A DNA stretch of 64,000 nt. Source: Rhizophagus clarus. Its lineage: Eukaryota > Glomeromycota > Glomeromycetes > Glomerales > Glomeraceae. A program made the translations under genes and the position numbers. The stretch covers positions 62,001 through 126,000 of the forward strand of contig BLAL01000160.1 of NCBI GenBank assembly GCA_015698045.1, in the 5' to 3' direction. This document shows positions 32,058 through 41,331 of the stretch, piece by piece; the first letter of the stretch is position 1, and the number at the start of each line of letters is the position of its first letter. The notes beneath the pieces are model-generated. The model was given only the letters and a program-made list of their open reading frames with translations, made no database searches and had not been told where the DNA came from.

Positions 32058-33878
32058 TTAATGTCTTAGTTTCTGTAATATACTTAATTCACTTGGATTA
32101 ACAGAAACATCAGATGAATACTCAAAAAATACAACAAGGTTATCCAAATGACCCAAAGCTTCTCTTTTTGAAATTATTTCTATAGGTCCTTCATTCGGAT
32201 CAATTTCTGGTTCGTTATTTGATTTTACCATTGATATAATTTCGTCATCTGTTAATCCTTTATTACCCTTTAAAAAATCATCTATATGAAGAAATTCTTT
32301 CACATTCATAGGGTCATTGAATAGGAGTTGATCAATTAGATCTTGCAATTCCATTTCATCCCGAATTGCTTGATTATCATCATTATCAGTTTCGTCATCT
32401 AATTCATCCATGTCATTCTGCGGTAAAATTCCTGTATAACGCCAACAATTAGAAATTGTCTGTTGACTTACGAAATTCCAAGAATCACTACTAAAATTAA
32501 TGGTATCATGAATATTTAAAGGGGTGGCTCCTTTGTTTAATTCCTGTAAAATTTCATATGCTTCAATCTTATTTCTGATAAGTAATTTCCAGTATTGTGT
32601 TTAAATTATTGAAGTTTAAAATAAAATTTATGTTAATCATTAAAAGAATAAAAAAAAACCATCACTAACCTTAAAAGAATTAATAATTCTCGCATCACAG
32701 GGCTGCAAGTGAGCTGTAATGTTTGGTGGCAAAAAATGCACAGTCACATTTGTTAAATTTAGATTTTCATTTATGACATGTACTGAAGCATTATTAACAA
32801 TTAAAAGAATTTTGCGACGTTGTAATCGCATTCGTGCATCCAATTTTGTAAGATAATCGTTTCATATCGAAACTTGCATCTAAGCCGTTGAATTCTGGTA
32901 GTAATTAACTGGCAATTCTTCCTTTTTTTTCTGCATAATATTCGTAGATTTTGATATGTGTGAATAAAGGTCAGCTTCAATTTCTTAGTTCCAGTTACGT
33001 TACATGTAAGAAGAAGAGTAACCTGTTTTTTGATTTCTTTTTTCCAGAAAGTGGCCCTTGTACTAGTGTCTTTGAAGGTTCCAGATCCCAGTACAATCCT
33101 AAAAATAACATAAAATATTAGAATAATATTTGGATTTTTGAAGAAGATCTTGATTACCTGTTTCATCACAGTTAAAAACATCATTTAAGTCATAATTCTT
33201 GATAATTTCACGTAATTTTCTCCTTTTTTCTTCTAAAGTTTCTAATGGTATACTGTTTGCTTCATCCCACTTAACATATAGGGTCTTTGCAATAGAAAGA
33301 TACAAAACTCAAAAAAAAATAAAAACTTAATTAATATTAAATTTACACTTATTTTAGTATAGAAAACATAATTAGCATATAAAGTAAATTTAAAAATTTT
33401 TTTGAGTTTTGTACCTTTCTATTGCAAAGACCCCATATTCTTTTAAATTATGACGTTATTTAAATTTCTCTAACCATTCATTAGAAGCGGTAAAATTATC
33501 AATTTTAAACCTTTACGCAAAAATTTTTGCCTTTTCACGTAAAATATCACCATTAATTATAACTTCTGCAGCAAGAGCATTTGTTAACCACAGCACAAGA
33601 GCTTCTTCCACTTGAGAAAAGTAAGGTGGCCTTTCTCTTTGTTTATTTGCTTTTTCTGAATCAGGATTTACAAGCAGCCACTTATCTTTGTTTTTTAAAA
33701 TATCAGAGACAGTGTTTTACTTGATTTGGTATATGGCTGCGAGTTCTTGTTGAGTAAGCCGTGGTGTCTTCTGAGAATCTAAACAGAGTTGACGCTTTTG
33801 CACGTGCGTTAAAACAACTCTTTTCTTTGGTTGTAATGAATCATGTGTTATTTTCCTTTTTCTTTGTAGTTGAGGCAT
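32058..33878 (-). pseudogene. Tigger/pogo transposase with CENP-B-type HTH
   Basis: Start ATG 33876-33878 (MPQLQRKRKITHDSLQPKKR). The first helix-turn-helix is TPRLTQQELAAIYQIK followed by a stop in place of a residue before NTVSDILKNKDKWL. The second HTH block includes EALVLWLTNALAAEV. A MITE lies between LKEYG and KWDEANSIPLETLEEK. DDE catalytic segment: VFNCDETG (first Asp, followed by a GTAATC...TTTTAG intron), then LLTCNVTGTKKLKL, then LLIVNNASVH where the second catalytic Asp is Asn, and QPCDARIINSFK with the third Asp. The C-terminal acidic tail ends at the stop 32058-32060. Several stops and frameshifts plus the D-to-N change mean it cannot be active. Confidence 0.88.
33279..33435. 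mobile_element. 157-bp TA MITE, copy 3, inside Tigger
   Basis: Left end TAGGGTCTTTGCAATAGAAA, right end CTATTGCAAAGACCCCA, TA on both sides, and nearly the same interior as copy 2. It splits the transposase frame, so it is younger than the Tigger insertion. Confidence 0.92.
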
Positions 33879-34262
33879 GATTTGTATAAAACGCGAAATG
33901 TATTTTTTTAATTTTTGATACTTTCATTAAATGCATTATTTCAAGAATGATATTTTATAGATACTGAAATGTTGCACGCATCTAAAGAGCAAAAAAAAGA
34001 TAAGGTCACATGAATGTGTAACCTAAATATCAGTACAATGTTACTATTCGTTACTATAAAGGGACAAAGAAATTGTATCGTTATATGTTACAATGTGAAT
34101 TTATATATAATATCGATATATTAAGGTTTTTTTATTAATTGTGAAACAGGACAATAAAAATTTATCGTTAAAAGCAATTATCAGTATATAGAATATTGGT
34201 ATATCGAAGTTTGACTGTATATGCTAGAAGTTTGTATGGGAGCGAAGGTTCTTACTATAAGC

Positions 34263-35153
34263 TCTTGTGTTTAGGAAAGCAAGACGTCTTCCGGCGCAGA
34301 TAATGATATTATCAATCTTAACTTCCCCAATCAATTGTAATGACTTCTTCCGTCAAATTTATCCTGAGGAGAAACCTATGCGAACAGAAGATAGGATTTT
34401 CTCCTATTTCAATAGGAAATGAGACGGTCACGTTAGCGGAAGAGATTAAGAAGCAAAATACGAGTGAACTTATCTCATTCTTGAAGAAACAGGAGTTAGG
34501 ACTAAGCGAGGAGGCTATCAAAATTTTAGAAAATGAAGATATTACTTCCTAAAAATGACCAAGCAAGATTTTTGAGATATAGATATAAAGGCTGGTCCTG
34601 CGCTAGTGCTTGCTGACTTTGCCAAGGAATGTAAGGAGAAAAATTACGCTCATTTTACTCATACCTGAGGTTAAAGAAATACGACAATATAGACAGCATC
34701 CTGTTGTTCTCTCTCCCAACTCGTGAAATTCAAGAAGAAAATAAGGTGTTCAAGCATTGCATGGAAGAGATTTTGGATAGATTGCGTACCTATGGCACTT
34801 TACAACTGGATAGCTTAAGGCTATGCGTGATGAGTACGTGGTGGCTCTTCTTTATGCTTCCATCCATATCGTTATAGATGAAACTAATAAGGATCTTAGC
34901 ATGCATCTCTAGCATGTCAATTACGCAACCAAGGAAGCCGAAGAGCTTATCTGCATCACAGAGGATAAATAGCATAAGGTTCCTCGCTCAGAATATCAAA
35001 CAGCTTAAGTACACATATGAGATGAATAAGAGGAAGAGAAAGCAGGGTAATGATGATTTTGATTACCTCTATGGTATCATTGGGACTGGCATTAAAAAAT
35101 GGGGAAAAGTTTATTTTATATGGTACTACACATCGATTTACTTAGTTGACTAA
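34263..35153 (+). pseudogene. header/SAM family protein, copy disrupted upstream by Tigger
   Basis: Header remnant at about 34277 reads SSGADNDIINLNFPNQL then a stop, aligned by position with MSTTNNSNIISLNLCF at 39195. The frame 34340-34552 gives EEIKKQNTSELISFLKKQEL, the start of the SAM domain, interrupted before KMTKQDF, AGPALVLADFAKECKEKN. Later fragments recover the central region (EAEELICITED, about 34940-34965) and IKQLKYTYEMNKRKRKQGND with DFDYLYGIIGTG (34990-35090). This segment is missing in the copy at 22652-23350. Multiple frameshifts and stops. Its promoter lies 2.4 kb away beyond the transposon. Confidence 0.75.
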
Positions 35154-35696
35154 TAGTTTGAGATCATCTGGCAAATATAACGTGATTGAGCAACTTGCGC
35201 AGCATTATTGCGCCGTGATCATCATTCTTAATAACATTATTTCATCATTTTAATTGATCAGTGAATCATGTATAAAGTAACTTGCAAACTTTTAAATATT
35301 TTCTTTTTTTTCAAAATTAAAACAATCTACAAAAAAATAAACGTCATAGAAAAGTGAAACTCCAAGCGAATTATTAAACCTTTAACCTCTAAAAAAACGA
35401 AAGTTGTGAGGCTCGCTGATAAAATGAAAATGTGTAAGTAAATACTGGGAAGCTACAACCTATATTTTATTTGTGTAAATTGAACCATGGTATATTTGAT
35501 TTCCATTTTCAAAATAATTATTTTTGTTTTTAACATCCACGACTCTTCCAAGTGCTATGCAAGATGAGAATAATGCAAGATTAATTTTCAAGGCAATGAA
35601 AGCAATAAAAATAGATGATCCTGCTATTTTCGTTCAATGGGATCCTAATGGATTCAACGACACTACAATACCAAATGCCCGCAATGGCATTGCAGG

Positions 35697-38215
35697 TAGG
35701 GTTGGTAAAGTCGGTCCTAGTCTGGTTTTAGTCCTAAGACTTGCAAGTCCTATCTGATGGACCTACAAACTAAGTTTATATATGATTAGTCCAGGACTTG
35801 TGTCCGACCAAGTCCGGTTTTGAACTAGATCCTAAGACTCAATCCTAAACCAGTTTAACGTATAACATTTATCATAAATTCTGTATTAAAAATATCAAAA
35901 TTTTTTTTTTTCTATTGTTTTCCTTAAAATTAATACAAAAAACATCATAAAAATAAAAAAAAAAACTTCAAAAAAATATACTAAACGTTTTATTTGTATA
36001 AATGATGATCATATGTTAATATATTATACAACATAATACTAAATACTGTATTTAACAAATAAAACATATTTGAATTACTTCAACCGAATTTGTTCACCAA
36101 TATTATTCTCAATCCAACTTTTTGTACATAACGATGCTCTTGCAGTCTCTGGACATAAACGATTTTGAACTTTAGTGATTGTATTTCCTGCAACAGAAAA
36201 TGCTTGTTCACAGGCTACACTTGTGGATTGTATTGCTAAGTAGTCTTTTGCCATTAGTGAGAGTACCGGAAATTCAGTGGAGTGGGTTTGCCACCAAAGA
36301 AGCGCTTTCACGTTTTCATCACATGGCAAAGCTAGATATCTTTTTATTTCAGCAAAATCAGGACTAGGTGAGGGTAGCAGTGTTGTTTCAGCAGTTACTC
36401 CTATGTGACGTTTTTTAGTTGACGAAAATATTCTCTTGATGATATAAAAGGAAAAGAAGCTTGTGATTGTGGCTTTTGGGAAAGATAGAAGGAAAATTGT
36501 TCACGTAAAACAGCAATAGCATTTGTCGTTGGTTCATCTGGTTCAAAAAAAGAAATTTTATTTCGGAGATCTAATATTGATGAAATAGTAGTATTATTAT
36601 CAATAATTAACCAGTATTCTTTAAGTTTTTTTATTTATTGAAGCAGCTAACATGTATTATCTGAATCCATCCTCCCTTTCCACACAATACTTTAGATGAT
36701 CATGAATTTCATTAAAGTAAAATCAAACATCAGCAATAGTTGGGTACAACGATCCTGAGAGGTTTTTTGTTGCTCTTTCAAAGGGTTCTAAAATGATCGC
36801 TATTTCCTTTGATTAATAATTAAAAAGGATTTAATTTTGTAAGTAGTAATAACGAAAAAAAAGAAACTTGTTATTAAAAAAAAAATATTATTTCATTTTT
36901 ACCTTTATCTTCGTCCATGCTTCAACATCTGGCATTAATTCATGCACACTATCATGTTTGGCTGCAAGCATTTTCAATGCCATTTCCATTTGCTATAACT
37001 TACAAAGCATGTAATAGGTGGAGTTCCACCTCGTTTCTATGTCTATTTCTGGCTGAAGGTACTCAAGTTTTTCTATAACACATAATTCACGTAATTCATC
37101 ACATAATAAGACTGAATTTTTAATTTTTGACATTAGTTGTCGCACTTCTACTATTTCTTGATCAACTATTTCTATTCCTTGCTTAACTGCAAGGTTAAGT
37201 ATATGTGCTGAACAACGATAATGGCTGAAGGTAAGATTATTTAATTCTTTTTCAAATTCTTCTGATAATTTCTGTCCACATACTAACATCGCAGATTCAT
37301 TATCTGTAGTAAGTGCTAATGCTTTACCTGCTAAGTTGAATTCATTAAGAATATTAGTGAGCTGCCATATTGATTCCTGTATGACGAACTTTAAAAGAAA
37401 TAATATCAAGTAAAAAACGTCAAAGAACCCAATTTTGGTCAATATAGTGAATTGTTAGACCAAGGTATGCTTCGCTACTTATAGTTGATGTCCACATATC
37501 AGCAGTGAAGGAAACTTTGCTGGATATTTTTTGTAAATCATAGCCAATATTAGAATGACGTTCATTAAATTCATCAATAATCATTTCTTTTATTTGATGT
37601 CGATCAGGAATTTTGTAACGAGGATCGAAAATATGCATCATTTCAATAAATTTTTCATTTTCTACAACACTAAAAGGTTGTTGGTTATCAACAATCCAAA
37701 TAACAACTGCTTTGTCTCGCACCAATTTTTCTTTTGCAGGCCAATGGTCTGTACATTTGAAATTTAATATTGTTTGCTTTCTGACCTTTGGGATTATTAT
37801 GTTGTGCTTATTTAAAAGATACTGTTCAATAGTAGTATTACTTGACTTAATAGAAAATACGTAATTGCACCTTTTGCATACAGGTACTCCCGGGTGAGCT
37901 GGGCTTTTGCAATCTACATAATTCCATAGAGGTGAAGTTTTTCGAGAACTTTCTTCAGTATGTAATATGTTATCCAAAATGTCATCACTCTCCAAGTCAA
38001 CAAAATTGAACGCGTTATCTAAACTTATTGTGTAAGTTTGTACAACAAAAATTAAAACTGTGTAATATATATACCGAATGTAAAAACCCTTTTTATTGGT
38101 TAGGACTTATTTAAGACTAACTCCTTATTAGTCCAAAAAATCGGACTTAAAGATCTGCAGACTCAGTTTTAGAATTGAGTCTTTAGGTCTGAAATAAGGA
38201 CTTTTACCAACCCTA
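35697..38215 (-). mobile_element. 2.52-kb hAT transposon, BED/RICESLEEPER type (inactive)
   Basis: TIR TAGGGTTGGTAAA at the left, TTTACCAACCCTA at the right; flanking 8-mers ATTGCAGG and GTTGCAGG agree at 7 of 8, a hAT target duplication. Subterminal words GTCCTAGTC, GGACTTA and AGACTCA recur near both ends. The minus strand encodes a hAT transposase. Confidence 0.94.
36075..37995 (-). pseudogene. hAT transposase, BED/RICESLEEPER type
   Basis: Start ATG 37995 (MESDDILDNILHTEES). BED finger: SPLWNYVDCK, VPVCKRCNYVF, YLLNKHNI. Then KVSFTADMWTS and YLGLTIHYIDQNWVL, where an in-frame TGA follows before RFLLDIISFKVRHTG. After a frameshift: LTTDNESAMLVCG, HYRCSAHILNLAVKQGI (catalytic C-x2-H context), ETRWNSTYYMLCKL. 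An A/T-rich interruption (36340-36990) is followed by the C-terminal dimerisation block WWQTHSTEFPVLSLMAKDYL and TSVACEQAFSVAGNTI, ending at 36075. Order of hAT landmarks is complete. The stop and frameshifts make it inactive. Confidence 0.9.
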
Positions 38216-38369
38216 GTTGCAGGTCAAACATTACAAGCTCTCATAACCTATATTACTGGATGCAGAGGTTGAGATTTTCAGGGACAAAATTCTTTGTTCA
38301 TATTCAAGAACAACATGACAATTTTCCAATGTTAAGAAGGGTTTCCACAGTGGTATGAGAACCTTGTTA

Positions 38370-38814
38370 GTATTTTTTTGGATCTGTTAACCATGTTTTA
38401 ATTATTTTCTTTTCTGCTTTTTTTTTGTTAAAGGGCCTATCATTAAGCAACTATTCCAGACGTTTGTAGTTTGATTTGCCATATTAATAAGTTATCAGCC
38501 AATGGCGTGATTGATTATGAATTATTTAACAAAATAATATGTTTTATGAGATTTAGTTTTGAGAATTTTTTATTGGTTTGATTTGATGTAAACATTTCAT
38601 GTAGATCAGCCAATTAAACAAACTTCTATCATGCTCGTGATTGATGTTTCCATTTATAGCATTGTCAATAAACATATCTGTAAAATATTTAAATAAACTC
38701 CTGCCATTTATACTTATATCACCCAGCGCGAATCGCATATAGTTTTACTAAGGTGTTATTCCATTTCTTCAAAGTCAAAAGAATAATGAAATAGGACCGC
38801 AATGTGAAAAATTC
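38370..38814. other. spacer with no confident gene
   Basis: Host sequence following the split ORF. A 61-codon minus frame (38553-38738) shows no domain. Nothing supported. Confidence 0.4.
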
Positions 38815-39194
38815 TTTGTTGCAATACAGGACCTACCCTATAAGTAAATAATGATGATGAAAGCATATGTTGTGAAGGGCTTATGGACTCGCAATTTTGA
38901 GATTGCCAGGCATAAGACCAACTATGTATCTTTTCGGTAGATCTCCATGTGAAAAGGTTTGAAGATTCCACCCTCCCTCAAAATAGATTTTTTGGGAGAA
39001 TAGTCAAACTAGTAAGGCTAATCTTTTTTCGAATCTAATGAGAAAAAAGAGATATAAAGCATGTAGGAATATGCGAAAATTCAGCCAACATTCCTGCGAT
39101 AATTTTTAAGGTATGTATATATCAGAAGTTATGTATATATGGGAACAAAAATTTCTTACTATAGGCTTATTGCCAATGGATAACAAGAGGCAAG
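38815..39194 (+). promoter_or_regulatory. conserved 5' region of header gene, copy 2 (empty Tigger site)
   Basis: Intact counterpart of 31478-31786 plus 34218-34262, including the uninterrupted junction AAGGTATGTATATATC and the shared TTCTTACTATAGGCTTAT just before the start codon. It directs the short header-type frame at 39195. The same order appears inverted at 24430-24290. Confidence 0.65.
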
Positions 39195-39506
39195 ATGTCT
39201 ACCACCAATAATAGCAATATTATAAGTCTCAACCTCTGTTTCCATAATAGTCAAAATAGAAATGTAATTTTTGTGATCGAGGTTTCCAAGAACAACTTTG
39301 TCTCTGTTATTGTGGATAGAGTTAGGGCTATATTAGCACCTCATCTTTCAGTCCGTCCTCATAACTTTCATCTTCAACAAATTTATCCAACCAGTATACA
39401 AAGAAGATGTATGCAACCAGAGAATATGATTTCTGTTTATTTTCCTGAGAATCTGGATGAAGATATGATTTATATTTTTGTCTACCCTCACCTTTCCCCT
39501 GAATAA
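39195..39506 (+). CDS. short protein with crinkler-like ubiquitin-fold header, 103 aa
   Basis: Single-exon frame from ATG 39195 to TAA, followed by AATAAAG at 39590. It reads NIISLNLCFHNSQN, NVIFVIEVSKNNFVSVIVDR and FHLQQIYPTSI, a pattern (beta strand, turn, IEVxKN, helix, then a hydrophobic strand) resembling the ubiquitin-like header of crinkler-type proteins. That assignment rests on pattern, not on a search. No signal peptide is visible, and no effector or SAM domain follows, unlike the other family copies: this may be a truncated member or a stand-alone header. It has the best-preserved upstream region of the three copies, so expression is plausible. Confidence 0.5.
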   Translation: MSTTNNSNIISLNLCFHNSQNRNVIFVIEVSKNNFVSVIVDRVRAILAPHLSVRPHNFHLQQIYPTSIQRRCMQPENMISVYFPENLDEDMIYIFVYPHLSPE

Positions 39507-39611
39507 TAATTTCTATGTCATGTAATAGTGATATATTCACAATTTTTATGTATTGTAAGCCAGCTTCCGGTAACAATTTATTTCATAAATAAAGTATTAT
39601 TTTATTAAACG

Positions 39612-39645
39612 TACAGTGGCCGGAAAAAAGTGCCTGATCACCTAT
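39612..39645. mobile_element. Tc1/mariner-type terminal repeat, probably solo
   Basis: TACAGTGGCCGGAAAAAAGT begins like the ends of Tc1/mariner elements (TA then CAGTGGCCGxAAAA). No well-matched inverted partner was found; a weak candidate lies near 39960-39990 (inverted GTGACCGAAATTTTTT), which would give an element of about 370 bp. Confidence 0.5.
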
Positions 39646-40859
39646 AAGTCAGTACTATTATTACGTGAATGTGCTCTTATGCAAACTTTTTTTTACTAAT
39701 TAACTCATCCTTTATGGTAATTATACTATATTAATACAGTTATACTTAATTAATAACCGATATAAAGGTAGGCAAATTACTATCTGCTATGTTTTTATAA
39801 TCTAAAATATATAGTAAATTTATGAACCAAAATTTTTATTTTCTAATGAACTATTTTCAATTTCAAGACTAAAAGATAATTAAATACTACAGTATGTTTA
39901 TAACTTATAATCACTAATTATTCAGAGCAAAGTGAAGGACATGATATTTCTATGCACTATGAAAAAATTTCGGTCACATTAGTATCTATTCAAGCCAATC
40001 ATATCATTATCACGTGAAATAAATTACTGTTTAAAACTGTATTAAATAAATAAAACTATGATAGCCCTGGGTAAGGTCCCATTTCCTTATTATTTATTAT
40101 AAGGCATACTTTAATTTATTAATAAGGCTGTAATTAGTAAATCAATATAAATTAATATGATCTAATTTAGGTAAAACAACGACCGGATATTTCCAAGGCT
40201 AAAAAATACTCCTTACGTAACTTGTCAATCACATACACATGGAGTGGATTAAAGCCGGCAATGTAATTCGTAATGCCGACAAATTATTATTGGAACCGAT
40301 CATGTCTGGTATAATATATTTCGGGTGTATTGCCAAATTAATTCACAACGAACGAAACACACTGTAAAAACTGACTTTCGTTATTTAAATTTTAAAAGAA
40401 TCACAAAGAGTGATAAAGACAGCGAAAAACGCAAACTAAACACATAATTCAATACTATTAATACTATTACTGTCCAGCAAAATTAATACAATCTTTCGCA
40501 ATTTAACTTCGCATCGCAGTTGGCTTAGAAAGATTTGTATTAGATCAACCATCAAATTCATCTGTAAATAATGGAACTACTAGTGAATATCGTGAAAAAC
40601 CAAAGTTTTGAAATGAATAAAAATGATCAGGAAGCAACTTAATTTCGTAAATTATTTAAGGGTTCATTTTTCGTGAACTTTATTTTTATTTTAGGACGTA
40701 AGTAATATAAAATATAATACAAAAAAAAAAATATATACTACTACAAGTGTTAAACTAAAAAAGATCTAACAAATTATTATCATTAACTTTTATTAAAGTA
40801 AAATGTAGAATTATTAATTAATACGTGATATTTTGTGCTTATGTTCTCGTTTATTATTT
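39646..40859. other. intergenic, no gene seen
   Basis: A/T-rich spacer between the mariner end and the CBM19-like gene. I see no open frame of interest, no array and no strong hairpin. Confidence 0.45.
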
Positions 40860-41331
40860 TTATAGGTTCTTTTTTGCTTGTTCAATGCGGGCATCACGGT
40901 CTGCTTTGGTTGCTATTAGTAAAAAGCAAATAATAATTTTTTAGTATTTTATTATAATCATCAAAAGGAGATTAAAAGAATTAAGATATTCGATACTTAC
41001 TGCAAACAAGAGAAGTGCCACGACTATTAACCAAAGGTAATACGAAACATTGCAAGTTTGCACCATTACATGGTTGAATTGAGAATTTATTGACAAATTT
41101 TCCATTTTCTTGTACTACAGTACATTTAGCAAAGGCTCCTTTAATACAAGCCGTTTGATTAGGTGTGCATGGTGTATTCTCGGTAAATGTATCAAATTTT
41201 TTTTGCAATGCTTCAGCATCAGCAGCATTTGCTTTACGAACTGCAGCATCGGCAGCATAAGAAATGGTGGCAAAAGCCAAAATTGCAATAAAAACAGTAA
41301 CTAAGAGAATTTTCATTTTTAATTGAGACAT
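40860..41331 (-). CDS. secreted CBM19-like (putative chitin-binding) protein, 127 aa
   Basis: Two exons on the minus strand, 41001-41331 and 40860-40912, joined by an 88-bp GT-AG intron (384 nt with stop). Residues 1-26 form a signal peptide (basic start, KILLVTVFIAILAFA core, cleavage expected after SYA). Met6 is an alternative start. An Ala/Lys-rich spacer precedes six cysteines at 55, 62, 70, 88, 95 and 110, in TPCTPNQTACIKGAFAKC, QPCNG, LQCFVLPLVNSRGTS and VC. The order ACxxGxFAxC ... FxLPLVNSxGTSxxC ... ADRDARI is that of family 19 carbohydrate-binding modules, known for chitin binding. The second exon supplies KADRDARIEQAKKNL. Likely secreted and acting on or shielding chitin at the cell wall or interface; that role is inference. 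Apparently intact. Confidence 0.85.

Larger units (their letters stand above)
31789..34217 (-). mobile_element. 2.43-kb Tigger/pogo DNA transposon (inactive)
   Basis: TIRs: left CAATTAAATTTTGATATACC, right in reverse CAGTCAAACTTCGATATACC, a pogo/Tigger-type end, flanked by TA at 31787-31788 and 34218-34219. The minus strand encodes a CENP-B-type transposase (separate entry). A TA MITE is inserted in it at 33279. The empty site is visible at the paralogous locus near 39110-39120, which reads AAGGTATGTATATATC where this locus is split. Confidence 0.93.
35557..38360 (+). pseudogene. hypothetical protein gene split by a hAT element
   Basis: Plus frame from ATG 35557: MQDENNARLIFKAMKAIKID, then FVQWDPNGFND and ARNGIAG, up to the hAT insertion at 35697. 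After the element the same frame resumes at 38221 with QTLQALITYITGCRG and a stop; one frameshift further it continues LRFSGTKFFVHIQEQHDNF and MLRRVSTV. Removing the transposon and one target duplication gives a continuous reading through the junction. I do not recognise the family. The additional frameshift suggests decay after or besides the insertion. Confidence 0.6.
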
